Below, piece after piece: positions 32,919 through 43,068 of a stretch of 64,000 nucleotides of DNA; within the stretch, counting starts at the first letter, position 1, and each line of letters opens with the position of its first letter. Location: the NCBI RefSeq assembly GCF_004342175.1, contig NZ_SMAO01000001.1, positions 1 to 64,000 of the forward strand, read 5' to 3'. The stretch is from Thiobaca trueperi (GTDB lineage: Bacteria > Pseudomonadota > Gammaproteobacteria > Chromatiales > Chromatiaceae). The translations under genes and the position numbers were made by a program. The notes beneath the pieces were generated by a model that worked only from the letters and a program-made list of their open reading frames with translations, searched no databases and was not told where the DNA came from.

Positions 32919-35900
32919 ATGTCCGACCCCTTGAATATCGCCTGGATTCTGCTCTGCGCCTGTCTGGTGTTTCTCATGCAGGCCGGTTTCCTCTGTCTGG
33001 AAACCGGCCTGGTCAGAGCCAAAAACAGCATCAATGTCGCGGTCAAGAACATCACCGACCTCTGTCTGGCCGTGCTGATCTTCTGGCTGTTCGGCTATGC
33101 CCTGATGTTTGGCGGCACCCAGGGTGGCTGGGTCGGCGGTGACGGTTTTCTCTTCGGTCAGGACCAGTCGGCCTGGAACCTGAGCTTCTTCGTCTTCCAG
33201 GCGATGTTCTGCAGCACCTCGGCCACCATCGTCTCCGGAGCGGTGGCGGAACGGATGCGCTTCCTGGCCTATGTTCTGACTACCGTCATGATGGTGGCCA
33301 TCATCTATCCGGTCACGGGTCACTGGGCCTGGGGCGGTCTGCTCCAGGGCGAGCCGGCTGGCTGGCTGGCCCAACTGGGGTTCATCGATTTCGCCGGTTC
33401 CACCGTTGTTCATTCGATCGGTGGCTGGGTCTCACTGGCGGCCGTGCTGCGGCTCGGCCCGCGTCAGGGCCGTTTCGATGCCGCCAGCCGCTTTCGCCTG
33501 CAGGGCAGCAATCTACCGCTGTCGGCGCTCGGTGTTTTCCTGCTCTGGTTCGGCTGGTTTGGATTCAATGGCGGCAGCACCCTGGCAGTCAATGCGCAGG
33601 TACCGCTCATCCTCATCAATACCCTGCTCGCCGGTGCTTGCGGCGGCGTGTCCGCAATCATCTACGGGCATATCCGATACGGCCACTTGGTCGTGATCGA
33701 CCTGTTCAACGGGATCATCGGCGGTCTGGTCGGCATCACCGCCTCCTGTCATCTCCAGGCACCGCTGCTGGCCGTGCTGATCGGCGCCGTGGCCGGACTC
33801 ATCGTGCCGCTGGCGACCGACTGGCTGGAGCGTCTGCGTGTCGATGATGCCGTGGGCGCCATCCCGGCCCATCTGTTCGCCGGGATCTGGGGGACGCTGG
33901 CGGTCGCGCTCTTCGCCCCGGAAAGCGCCTTCACCCTGACCGGAGGTCGCGCGCAGCAGCTCTGGGTGCAGACGCTTGGCGTCCTGAGCATCGGCGCCTA
34001 TGCCTTCCTGGTCAGCTTCGCGGCGCTCTGGCTCATCGATCGCATCTATCGGCTGCGGGTCGATCCCGAATCCGAACGGCTCGGGCTCAATATCGCCGAG
34101 CATGCCGCCAGCACCGAGATCCTCGACCTGCTGACCGAAATGGAACAGCAGCGCCGGCATGGCGATTTCTCGCAGCCGGTCACTGTCGAGCCCCATACCG
34201 AAGTCGGTCAGATCGCCCGTCAGTACAACCATGTTCTGCAACGGGTGAATGACGAAATTCACCAGCGTGAGGATGTCCTGCGTGCCCTGACCGCCAGCGA
34301 GAGCCGTAAGGGCGCCATTCTCGATGCGGCGCTCGACTGCATCATCTCCATTGATCGGGAAGGCGGCGTGCTGGAGTTCAATCCGGCTGCGGCACGCATC
34401 CTCAGTTGTCCCCAGCGTCGCGCCATCGGGCGCAATCTAGCGGACATCATGATTCCCGAGGAACACCGGGCCGCCTTCGCGCAGGCCATCGGAAGCGGCT
34501 TCACCCTGGAAGGGCGCTTCCTGCTCAATCAACGGATCCAGACCGTTCTGCAGCGGATCGACGGGGAAACCTTCCCGGCTGAGCTGAGCATCACCCAGGT
34601 GCTCGACGGTCGGCGGGCCGAATACACCCTGCACGTGCGCGATGTCACCCGCCAGCGCAAAATCCAGCGCCGGCTGCATCAACTGGCCCATTACGATTCG
34701 CTGACCGGACTGGCCAACCGCCATTATTTTCGTCAGACCCTGACGTATTATCTGGTGGCCGATACGCCCCGTCAGGTGGCGCTGCTCTTCCTGGATCTGG
34801 ACCGCTTCAAGAACATCAACGACACACTGGGCCATGCCGCCGGGGATCAGTTGCTGCGCGAGGTGGCGGAGCGTCTGCGCCACTGCACCCGCAGCGATGA
34901 CCTGCTGGCCCGCTGGGGTGGCGACGAATTCGTCATCGCCCTGCTCGGTCTGTCGAGCGTGCAGGCCGTGGAACAGAAAGCGCAGCACATCATCCGGGAA
35001 CTGGCGCTGCCGCATCGTCTGGAGGGCCGGGCGGTGCGCGCCCCGGTCAGTATCGGCATCGCCCTCTATCCGGACGGCGGTGACAACGCCGATCTGCTGA
35101 TCCGCCATGCCGATCTGGCGCTCTATCAGGCCAAAAGTACCGGGCGCAACAACAGCCGCTTTTTCACCCCGGAACTGGCGCTCCAGTTATCCGAACGACT
35201 CGATTGCGAGAACGATCTGCGCGAGGCGCTGGAACGGGGCGAATTCGAGCTTTTTTACCAGCCGCAGCTTTTCATCGAGTCCGCCGCCCTGATGGGGCTG
35301 GAGGCGCTGCTGCGCTGGCGGCACCCCTGCAAGGGACTGGTCGCCCCCAGCGTCTTCATTCCGATCCTGGAGGAGTGCGGGCTGATCGAACCGGTTGGCG
35401 AATGGGTGATTCGGGCGGCCTGCCGGCAACATCGCGTCTGGCAGGTCGCGGGGTTGCGGCCGCCGCGCGTGGCGGTCAACATCTCGGGCCGGCAGTTTCT
35501 GCGCGCCGGTTTCGCCGAGACCGTCGCCCGCATTCTCGCCGAGGAGGGTTTGGCGCCGGCCTTTCTCGAACTGGAGATCACCGAGACCGTGCTGGCGCGC
35601 GAGACCGAACAGTGCATCGAGACCCTGAAATCGCTCAAGGGTCTGGGGCTGGAGATCGCGCTGGACGATTTCGGCACGGGTTATTCATCGCTGAATTATC
35701 TCAAGCGTTTTCCGATCAACACGATCAAGCTTGATCGTTCCTTCGTCAGCGAATGCAACACCAAGAGCGAGGATGCCGCCATCTGTGCCGCCATCATCTC
35801 GCTCGGACGCACCCTGGGGCTCAAGACAATCGCCGAAGGTGTGGAGCAGGCGGGACAGTTGGATTTTCTGCGCAACGAAGGCTGTCTGGCCTATCAGGGC

Positions 35901-35999
35901 TTTCTCCACAGCCAGCCGATGTCGGCGCCAAAGATTGCCGAGCTGCTGCGCGGGCGCCAGCCGGTTGCCGCAGTTGAGGAATGTTCGTTCCCGCATTGA
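32919..35999 (+). CDS. Ammonium transporter-like sensor fused to PAS-GGDEF-EAL
   Basis: About 1026 residues. Residues 1-385 form an Amt/Rh-type membrane domain of about 11 segments. The twin histidines of the conduction pore are present: STVVHSIGG near 165 and IPAHLFAGIWG near 318, matching His168 and His318 of AmtB. A linker and a PAS domain (about 455-575) follow, then GGDEF (RWGGDEF near 667, with inhibitory-site RSDD five residues earlier) and EAL (LEALLRW near 795, NISGRQF, LEITETV, LDDFGTGYSS, IAEGVE). Both catalytic sets look intact. It could sense ammonium and adjust c-di-GMP. The start ATG 32919 is preferred over an upstream TTG at 32898; the ribosome site is weak. Confidence 0.93.
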   Translation: MSDPLNIAWILLCACLVFLMQAGFLCLETGLVRAKNSINVAVKNITDLCLAVLIFWLFGYALMFGGTQGGWVGGDGFLFGQDQSAWNLSFFVFQAMFCSTSATIVSGAVAERMRFLAYVLTTVMMVAIIYPVTGHWAWGGLLQGEPAGWLAQLGFIDFAGSTVVHSIGGWVSLAAVLRLGPRQGRFDAASRFRLQGSNLPLSALGVFLLWFGWFGFNGGSTLAVNAQVPLILINTLLAGACGGVSAIIYGHIRYGHLVVIDLFNGIIGGLVGITASCHLQAPLLAVLIGAVAGLIVPLATDWLERLRVDDAVGAIPAHLFAGIWGTLAVALFAPESAFTLTGGRAQQLWVQTLGVLSIGAYAFLVSFAALWLIDRIYRLRVDPESERLGLNIAEHAASTEILDLLTEMEQQRRHGDFSQPVTVEPHTEVGQIARQYNHVLQRVNDEIHQREDVLRALTASESRKGAILDAALDCIISIDREGGVLEFNPAAARILSCPQRRAIGRNLADIMIPEEHRAAFAQAIGSGFTLEGRFLLNQRIQTVLQRIDGETFPAELSITQVLDGRRAEYTLHVRDVTRQRKIQRRLHQLAHYDSLTGLANRHYFRQTLTYYLVADTPRQVALLFLDLDRFKNINDTLGHAAGDQLLREVAERLRHCTRSDDLLARWGGDEFVIALLGLSSVQAVEQKAQHIIRELALPHRLEGRAVRAPVSIGIALYPDGGDNADLLIRHADLALYQAKSTGRNNSRFFTPELALQLSERLDCENDLREALERGEFELFYQPQLFIESAALMGLEALLRWRHPCKGLVAPSVFIPILEECGLIEPVGEWVIRAACRQHRVWQVAGLRPPRVAVNISGRQFLRAGFAETVARILAEEGLAPAFLELEITETVLARETEQCIETLKSLKGLGLEIALDDFGTGYSSLNYLKRFPINTIKLDRSFVSECNTKSEDAAICAAIISLGRTLGLKTIAEGVEQAGQLDFLRNEGCLAYQGFLHSQPMSAPKIAELLRGRQPVAAVEECSFPH

Positions 36000-36025
36000 A
36001 ATCTGAGAATGGCTGAATCCCGGTC

Positions 36026-36053
36026 TTGAAAATATGTAGCGATTCACTATAAT
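36026..36053 (+). promoter_or_regulatory. Promoter of tRNA-Lys
   Basis: TTGAAA (36026-36031), a 16-base spacer and TATAAT (36048-36053), with the mature tRNA beginning 11 bases later at 36064. This is a near-consensus sigma-70 promoter. Confidence 0.85.
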
Positions 36054-36063
36054 TGCGAATTCG

Positions 36064-36139
36064 GCGCCCTTAGCTCAGTTGGTAGAGCATCTGACTTTTA
36101 ATCAGGTGGTCGCGCGTTCGAGTCGCGCAGGGCGCACCA
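36064..36139 (+). tRNA. tRNA-Lys (anticodon UUU)
   Basis: 76 bases fold into a full cloverleaf: acceptor GCGCCCT with AGGGCGC, D-stem GCTC/GAGC, anticodon loop CTTTTAA with anticodon TTT, five-base variable loop, T-stem GCGCG/CGCGC with loop TTCGAGT, discriminator A and an encoded CCA. A consensus promoter precedes and a terminator follows, so it is a single-gene transcription unit. Confidence 0.97.
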
Positions 36140-36147
36140 TAAAAATA

Positions 36148-36183
36148 ACGGCTTAGACGATCACCGCCTAAGCCGTTTTTCTT
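36148..36183 (+). terminator. Rho-independent terminator of tRNA-Lys
   Basis: ACGGCTTAG (36148-36156) pairs with CTAAGCCGT (36168-36176) and is followed by TTTTTCTTT, the standard intrinsic terminator form, 8 bases after the tRNA end. Confidence 0.93.
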
Positions 36184-36322
36184 TGTGCCACAGTTTTCCT
36201 CCAGTTCAGGGCCAATGTCGCACCAGCGGAAGGCGGTGTCTGGGTAGACGTTGCCCCGCTAAAGATCGCTGGCAGATCGACTCAGGCGGCATGTCCCTCC
36301 CAGCCATGATTTTTTACCATCC

Positions 36323-36589
36323 GTGGAGCAATCTATCCGTATCCTCAACGACCTGACCATACTTGACCCTTTGCTTCGGGGGCGGATGGACCAATGCGCT
36401 CACGATCATGGTGCTTGGGTTTTTTGCCAGCGGTATGTTGATGATGTTGTCGCCTGGAGTCGTGCGGACGGGTCATCCATGCTGAGGGAGGACGCATTCA
36501 GGTATGCGAGTGACATCTGGCTCTATCTGCGCACGAATGATCCATCTCGCCGGGCAGGGACGCGGACACCATCAGGGGGTAGTGGGTAA
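36323..36589 (+). CDS. Possible small protein or gene remnant
   Basis: 88 codons starting at GTG, reading EQSIRILNDLTILDPLLRG and continuing to a Gly/Ser/Thr-rich end. No recognisable domain. It lies in the degraded stretch between tRNA-Lys and tgt. It may be a remnant rather than a functional gene; the first 70 residues look more protein-like than the last 15. Confidence 0.35.
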   Translation: MEQSIRILNDLTILDPLLRGRMDQCAHDHGAWVFCQRYVDDVVAWSRADGSSMLREDAFRYASDIWLYLRTNDPSRRAGTRTPSGGSG

Positions 36590-36598
36590 TCTCTCAAC

Positions 36599-36621
36599 AA
36601 AAAAACCCGCCACTTGGGCGA
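36599..36621 (-). terminator. Probable terminator of the tgt-side transcript
   Basis: On the minus strand a short stem (CGCC/GGCG with loop CAAGT) is followed by a run of seven T (positions 36605-36599). It fits a terminator for transcription coming leftward from tgt and the decayed gene. Confidence 0.6.
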
Positions 36622-36675
36622 GCCAATCGTTTGCGTCTCCTTGCTCCTGCTTTTTCTATAAAGCATCAGCCTTGC

Positions 36676-38771
<2,096 letters not shown>

Positions 38772-38934
38772 GGCGATGCGGGTGTCTGGGAATACATTGA
38801 AGGGTATAGGGATCGGGGCAAGGGCGCATGAGAAACCAAATCCATAGCCCACGCAAGCCCGATTGCTGACGCCAGGATGCCCCTGTTCCCCGCTGGATCT
38901 CACGCCCTCTGCCGCATTCGGGTAAACTGACTCT

Positions 38935-39834
38935 ATGCCTCTCATCCCTGATCTGCATACGCACTCGACCGCTTCGGATGGCACCCTGACGCCCAGGGCG
39001 CTGATCGAGCGGGCCGCCGCTGCCGGGGTCGGCGTGCTGGCGCTGACCGACCACGATACGACCGACGGTCTGGCTGAGGCGCAGTCAGCGGCGCATGAGC
39101 AGGGGATCGCGCTGATTCCAGGAGTCGAGATTTCAGTGACCTGGAATGCGCGCACCATCCATGTCGTGGGCCTGAAGCTGGACGCGGGCAACCCGCAGCT
39201 CAGTCAGGGGCTCGCTGCGGCGCTGGCGTTTCGCGCCTGGCGGGCAGAGGAAATGGGGCGTCGGCTGGCAAAGCATGGCATTGCGGACGCCTACGAAGGG
39301 GCTAGGGCACTCTCCAACGGCACCCTGATCGGTCGCACCCATTTCGCCCGTTTTCTGGTCAGGCAGCGGATCGCCGCCGATACCGGCGAGGTCTTCAAGC
39401 GGTTTCTGACCAGTGGCAAGCCCGGTCATGTGGCCGGTGAATGGGCGACGCTGGAGACGGCGGTGGGCTGGATTCGCGCTGCCGGCGGGCAGGCGGTGCT
39501 GGCGCATCCGGCGCGTTACGGCCTGACCCGCACGCGCATGCAGCGTCTGCTGGGCGAATTTCGCGAATGCGGCGGGGTCGGCATCGAGGTCGTCACCGGC
39601 AGTCACAGCCGGGATGACGCCTTCAACTTCGCCCGCCATGCGCGCGAGCAGCGTCTCCTGGCCTCGGCCGGGTCCGATTATCACGGACCCGAAAACCCCT
39701 GGCTCGATCTGGGGCGTCTGCCCGCACTGCCGGAAGGCTGCCGTCCGATCTGGCATGACTGGCCGGAGATGGCGGACGCGCATCCCTTGCTGCGGGTTGC
39801 GGCTGGCTCAATCCTCGCCAATCCAGCCCTGTAG
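38935..39834 (+). CDS. rnm: PHP-domain phosphoesterase (RNase AM / YciV family)
   Basis: 299 residues. PHP metal-binding motifs are clear: DLHTHSTASDG at residues 6-16, LTDHDTTDG near 39, PGVEISVT near 62, LAHPARYG near 190 and a late GSDYHGP near 245. The YciV group removes 5' nucleotides from small RNA fragments and cleaves 3',5'-bisphosphonucleotides. It diverges from the HAD gene. Its last 27 bases overlap the end of the convergent small gene at 39808. Confidence 0.88.
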   Translation: MPLIPDLHTHSTASDGTLTPRALIERAAAAGVGVLALTDHDTTDGLAEAQSAAHEQGIALIPGVEISVTWNARTIHVVGLKLDAGNPQLSQGLAAALAFRAWRAEEMGRRLAKHGIADAYEGARALSNGTLIGRTHFARFLVRQRIAADTGEVFKRFLTSGKPGHVAGEWATLETAVGWIRAAGGQAVLAHPARYGLTRTRMQRLLGEFRECGGVGIEVVTGSHSRDDAFNFARHAREQRLLASAGSDYHGPENPWLDLGRLPALPEGCRPIWHDWPEMADAHPLLRVAAGSILANPAL

Positions 39835-40095
39835 GGCATCGATCAGACCCTGGGCCTGGGCGCGGCTGGAGATGTTGAACTTGGACTGCTGACGATACTC
39901 GCCGTTGCGCTTCTGATAACGGCGGATGCTGTATTTGTCCGGCCCGTATGCCTCTTTGGCCCGATCCCATTCCTGGTAGCGGAAAATGATCGTGGTCCAG
40001 CTTCCCTTGGACAGGATGACCTTGTCCAGTTCCTTCGTCGTCTCGATGCCGTCTTCGGTATAGGTGACGCTGAGGTCTTCGACCTTCTCGCTCAT
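39808..40095 (-). CDS. Conserved hypothetical protein
   Basis: 95 residues, charged and soluble, reading MSEKVEDLSVTYTEDGIETT, then KGSWTTIIFRYQEWD and RAQAQGLIDALQGWIGED. The all-beta start and helical end suggest a compact domain that I cannot name. Its ATG overlaps the stop of the ankyrin gene (ATGA), so the two are translated as a coupled pair. Confidence 0.75.
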   Translation of the reverse strand: MSEKVEDLSVTYTEDGIETTKELDKVILSKGSWTTIIFRYQEWDRAKEAYGPDKYSIRRYQKRNGEYRQQSKFNISSRAQAQGLIDALQGWIGED

Positions 40096-40412
40096 TCTGG
40101 TTTCTCTTGTGTCGTGATGGATGGGTTGATGGCCGTGTCGGCTCCGGTACGGGCACCGTTGCGTTCCAATAATCGCACGATGTCGCGTCCGTCGGGGCGC
40201 TGTCTCTGCGCACGTGCCAGATCAAGCGGCAGGCGGCCCTGGTCATCGGGCCGGTTGACATCCGCGCCATAGGCGAGCAGACGCGCCACGGTGGCCAGCC
40301 GACCCTGCGCGATGGCGAGATGCAGGGGCGTTTCGCCAGCGGTTGCGGCAAGGCAACGCATTGGATAGGGTGAAACCCTCTTTGCTTCGTCGCCTGAGGA
40401 CTGAGACGCCAT
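40092..40412 (-). CDS. Ankyrin-repeat protein
   Basis: Up to 106 residues with about one and a half ankyrin repeats: GETPLHLAIAQGRLATVARLLAYGADVN and a second DDQGRLPLDLARAQ...RDIVRLLERNGA. A protein-protein interaction role is expected, perhaps with the coupled downstream partner. The listed start (ATG 40412) overlaps the start codon of the divergent gene by two bases in the sequence CATG; an internal Met at 40361 is an alternative. Confidence 0.75.
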   Translation of the reverse strand: MASQSSGDEAKRVSPYPMRCLAATAGETPLHLAIAQGRLATVARLLAYGADVNRPDDQGRLPLDLARAQRQRPDGRDIVRLLERNGARTGADTAINPSITTQEKPE

Positions 40413-40779
40413 GATCTGGAAACTGCTCCTGACCGCCGCTGTGCTGCTCGGCGCCTACGGCGTCATCCGCGCGCGGATCCGTGCTGACCGGGTCGCCCGG
40501 GGTCTGGAGCCGCCGCGCCGGCCAGTGTTCCCGCCTGGCGCGATACGGCTGACGGCCCTGCTGGTGGTGGCGGTCATGGTCATTGGCAGCGCATTCTATT
40601 TATTCCAGGGCTGGCTGACCGATCACGAGGAAATCCAGGTTCAGGTCATCAACGCCAATACCGGTGCGATCACGCTCTATCAGTCCCGTCGCGGCAGCGT
40701 CGATGGCCGACGCTTCCGGACCCTGGACGGGCGCGAGATCCGGCTCGCCGATGTCGAGCGGATGATCATTCTGCCATAG
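40411..40779 (+). CDS. Small membrane protein of unknown function
   Basis: 122 residues with two membrane segments (about 2-18 and 47-68) separated by an arginine-rich loop. A soluble C-terminal tail reads EEIQVQVINANTGAITLYQ and VDGRRFRTLDGREIRLADVERM, which looks like a small beta domain. Function unknown. The gene diverges from the ankyrin gene with a two-base overlap of start codons, and its end overlaps the convergent deaminase gene by 14 bases. Confidence 0.75.
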   Translation: MIWKLLLTAAVLLGAYGVIRARIRADRVARGLEPPRRPVFPPGAIRLTALLVVAVMVIGSAFYLFQGWLTDHEEIQVQVINANTGAITLYQSRRGSVDGRRFRTLDGREIRLADVERMIILP

Positions 40780-41350
40780 CGCAGCCAGGGCCATAGATCT
40801 GGCCGCCCGTCGCGGCATAGTGGTTCAACACCTCAATCGCCTCATCCCGCAGCAGATCGCGGGTGACGTCGATGCCCCGCTGTGCATAGCCCGCCACCCA
40901 ATCCGGCGGTTTATGACCCTCATCGAAGCCGATTGCCCGCACGTCCTCATCCCGCGCCGCACACACCAGACGCTCGATGCCCGACCAGGGCAGGGCACCC
41001 ATGCACATGGCGCAGGGCTCGGCGCTGCTGAACAGGGTGCAGCCGCCGGGCACGGCCTGACGCAGATCCTGATGGCCGAGTCGCTGCTGTGCGCTGGCGA
41101 TCGCCACCATCTCGGCGTGGGCGCTCGAACAGCCGGAGGACAGAACCAGATTGACCCCGACCGCCAGCAGCCGACCATCGCGGGCGGCGAAGACCGCCGC
41201 ACTGAAGGGACCGCCGGTGCCGAGCCGGACATGCTCGCGCGCGAGATCCAGAACCAGCGCCATGCGTTGACGGTCATCGGAAAAATGAGTGGGGTATCGG
41301 GCCAGATAGCCATCGATCCAGTCAGGAAACACGATCTGAATGGGCTGCAT
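40766..41350 (-). CDS. Nucleoside/base deaminase (CMP/dCMP deaminase family)
   Basis: 194 residues. The zinc-dependent deaminase signature is present: SSAHAEMVAIASAQ (His and catalytic Glu) and SSAEPCAMCMGALPWSG (two Cys). It is closest to guanine deaminase and TadA-like enzymes but longer than TadA. GGAG five bases before ATG 41350 sets the start; a longer frame lacks such a site. Substrate not determined. Confidence 0.88.
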   Translation of the reverse strand: MQPIQIVFPDWIDGYLARYPTHFSDDRQRMALVLDLAREHVRLGTGGPFSAAVFAARDGRLLAVGVNLVLSSGCSSAHAEMVAIASAQQRLGHQDLRQAVPGGCTLFSSAEPCAMCMGALPWSGIERLVCAARDEDVRAIGFDEGHKPPDWVAGYAQRGIDVTRDLLRDEAIEVLNHYAATGGQIYGPGCAMAE

Positions 41351-41509
41351 CGGAACTCCGCTGATCAGCGCCGCCGGACGGCGGCTTGTTTCTGGAATTT
41401 TCGTGTCCAGCTTGTGAGAGTGGCGCGGGATGGTCAACCAGTGTTTGCTCTGACGTTCGAGTTTTTCCGCCTGCGCCGATCATTCCGTCAACCCGATGTG
41501 GAGAAACCC

Positions 41510-42106
41510 ATGCGCAAATTGATTCTGCCTCTCATCCTGTCCGGCATGCTGGCTGCGACCCCCGCGCTGGCCGACTGGAGCCTCGATCCGGCGCGCTCGC
41601 ATCTTGCCTTCGTCTCCATCAAGGCCAACGATGTCGCCGAAATCAATACCTTCGGCGACATCCAGGGGGTCATGGATGACGAGGGTCAGGTGAAGATCGC
41701 GCTCATGCTCGACAGTGTCGAGACCCTGATCCCGATCCGCAACGAACGGATGCGCGAGATGCTGTTCGAGACCACCAACTACAAGGAAGCCGTCCTCACG
41801 GCCAAGGTCGATCCCGCCGTAATTGCCAAGCTCGCGGTGGGCGACATCGCTCAGATCAACGCCGAAGGGACGCTCTCGCTCCACGGCCAGACACAGCCCA
41901 TGACACTCTCGTTGCAGGCCGCCAGGGTCGCCGCCGGGACCGTCATGGTCGCCAGCATCAAACCGCTGATCGTCGATGCGGCCAAGTTCGGCCTGACCGA
42001 AGGGGTCGAGAAACTGCGCGAGATCGCCGGTCTGGCGAGCATCAGCAAGGCCGTGCCGGTGAACTTCGTCATCACCTTTGTCGAGACCCCGACTGCGGGT
42101 CAGTGA
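41510..42106 (+). CDS. YceI-family periplasmic lipid-binding protein
   Basis: 198 residues. A signal peptide (MRKLILPLILSGMLAATPALA) precedes the YceI beta-barrel: DWSLDPARSHLAFVSIKAND, then RNERMREMLFETTNYKEAVL and GTLSLHGQTQPMTL. The fold binds long polyisoprenoid chains in the periplasm. GGAG lies 6 bases before the start. The gene diverges from the deaminase gene. Confidence 0.92.
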   Translation: MRKLILPLILSGMLAATPALADWSLDPARSHLAFVSIKANDVAEINTFGDIQGVMDDEGQVKIALMLDSVETLIPIRNERMREMLFETTNYKEAVLTAKVDPAVIAKLAVGDIAQINAEGTLSLHGQTQPMTLSLQAARVAAGTVMVASIKPLIVDAAKFGLTEGVEKLREIAGLASISKAVPVNFVITFVETPTAGQ

Positions 42107-42214
42107 TCCTGAATCAGAACCCGCCGGCGGGTGGACGATCGCGAAGATTCCGGGTCGATACGCTGTTCGAGCGCCGGTTTTTTCGCTCTCGTCCTCCCAG
42201 TGTGAGGCGCTGGG

Positions 42215-42448
42215 TTAGCCTTGCCCTGTCTGATCCTGCCGGATCGCGCGCGTCAGGGCCTCGGCATTGGCTGGCGTCGAGAGCAGATGCAGGGTTTCCA
42301 TCAGGCTGTTGTAATGATCCAGGGACATCACCACCGCATCGCCCTCGGCGTCGCGACGGCTGATAATGGCCACATCCGCATCTCGTACCACGTCATCCAG
42401 CACGGTTTTCAGGGCATTGCGCGCATGGGAGTAGGTGACGACTTTCAT
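42215..42448 (-). CDS. YefM/Phd-family antitoxin, no toxin partner seen
   Basis: 77 residues of the YefM fold: VVTYSHARNALKTVLDDVV, then DVAIISRRDAEGDAVVMSLDHYNSLMETLHLL. These bind DNA at their own promoter and neutralise a RelE/YoeB-type toxin. No toxin gene follows: the remaining 108 bases to the convergent yceI end contain no matching frame. It starts 29 bases after the ferritin stop, on the same strand. Confidence 0.85.
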   Translation of the reverse strand: MKVVTYSHARNALKTVLDDVVRDADVAIISRRDAEGDAVVMSLDHYNSLMETLHLLSTPANAEALTRAIRQDQTGQG

Positions 42449-42477
42449 GGCAAAAGGTCTGTTCCATGGACGTGATT

Positions 42478-42999
42478 TCAGGCCGCTGCGCTGCTGGCCT
42501 GTCCCATGGTCTGCGCGGTGGCGGCGAGTTCGTTGTCGAGCATCAACAGACCCTGGCCCGAGTCGCCAAAGAGCCGGAGACGTCCGAGGATGTCGTTGAC
42601 CGTGGCTTCCTCCTCGATCTGCTCGGTGATGAACCAGTGCAGAAAAATACTGGTCGCATGATCCTTTTCACTGAGCGCATGATCGACGAGATCGTTGATG
42701 GCGGCGGTGACGCTGCGTTCGTGTTCCAGCGTGCGTTCAAACATGGCAAGCACGGTCTGGGCCTTGGGTGGCGGGGCGGTCACTCCGGCGAGCGTGACCT
42801 CAGCGCCTTGGTCCAGCAGATAGCGGACCATCTTCATGGCGTGCATCATCTCTTCATGATGCTTGGCGAGAAACCAGGCGCCTGTCCCGCGCAGGTTCAT
42901 TCCCTCCGCTTCGGTGGACAGGGCGAGGTACAGATAGGCCGAGTAGAATTCGCGGTTGATCTGCGCATTGATCTGAGTGGCCATGATGTCGGAAATCAT
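42478..42999 (-). CDS. ftnA: Bacterial ferritin (FtnA type)
   Basis: 173 residues, four-helix ferritin. Ferroxidase-site residues are visible in NREFYSAYLYLALS (E near 17), HHEEMMHAMKM (EExxH) and the later LEHERSVT and FITEQIEEEA. It stores iron as a mineral core in a 24-mer and lowers iron-driven oxidative damage. No haem-ligand methionine of bacterioferritin was identified. AGAGGA at 8 bases before ATG 42999 fixes the start. The frame upstream is a shadow of the divergent gene. Confidence 0.92.
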   Translation of the reverse strand: MISDIMATQINAQINREFYSAYLYLALSTEAEGMNLRGTGAWFLAKHHEEMMHAMKMVRYLLDQGAEVTLAGVTAPPPKAQTVLAMFERTLEHERSVTAAINDLVDHALSEKDHATSIFLHWFITEQIEEEATVNDILGRLRLFGDSGQGLLMLDNELAATAQTMGQASSAAA

Positions 43000-43068
43000 T
43001 GATCGATCCTCTGGTGATGCACGTCGTTGTCGTTTCTGAATACCTGATACATGGAGGATACCGAACCA

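Noticed and set aside
36064-36600. Integration att site from a duplicated tRNA-Lys 3' end
   Set aside because: I found no second copy of the tRNA 3' sequence in the window.
40820-41509. N-terminal extension of the YceI protein
   Set aside because: The upstream frame is antisense to the deaminase gene, and a clear signal peptide starts at 41510.
42107-42214. YoeB/RelE toxin gene after the antitoxin
   Set aside because: No minus-strand frame in these 108 bases resembles a toxin N-terminus.
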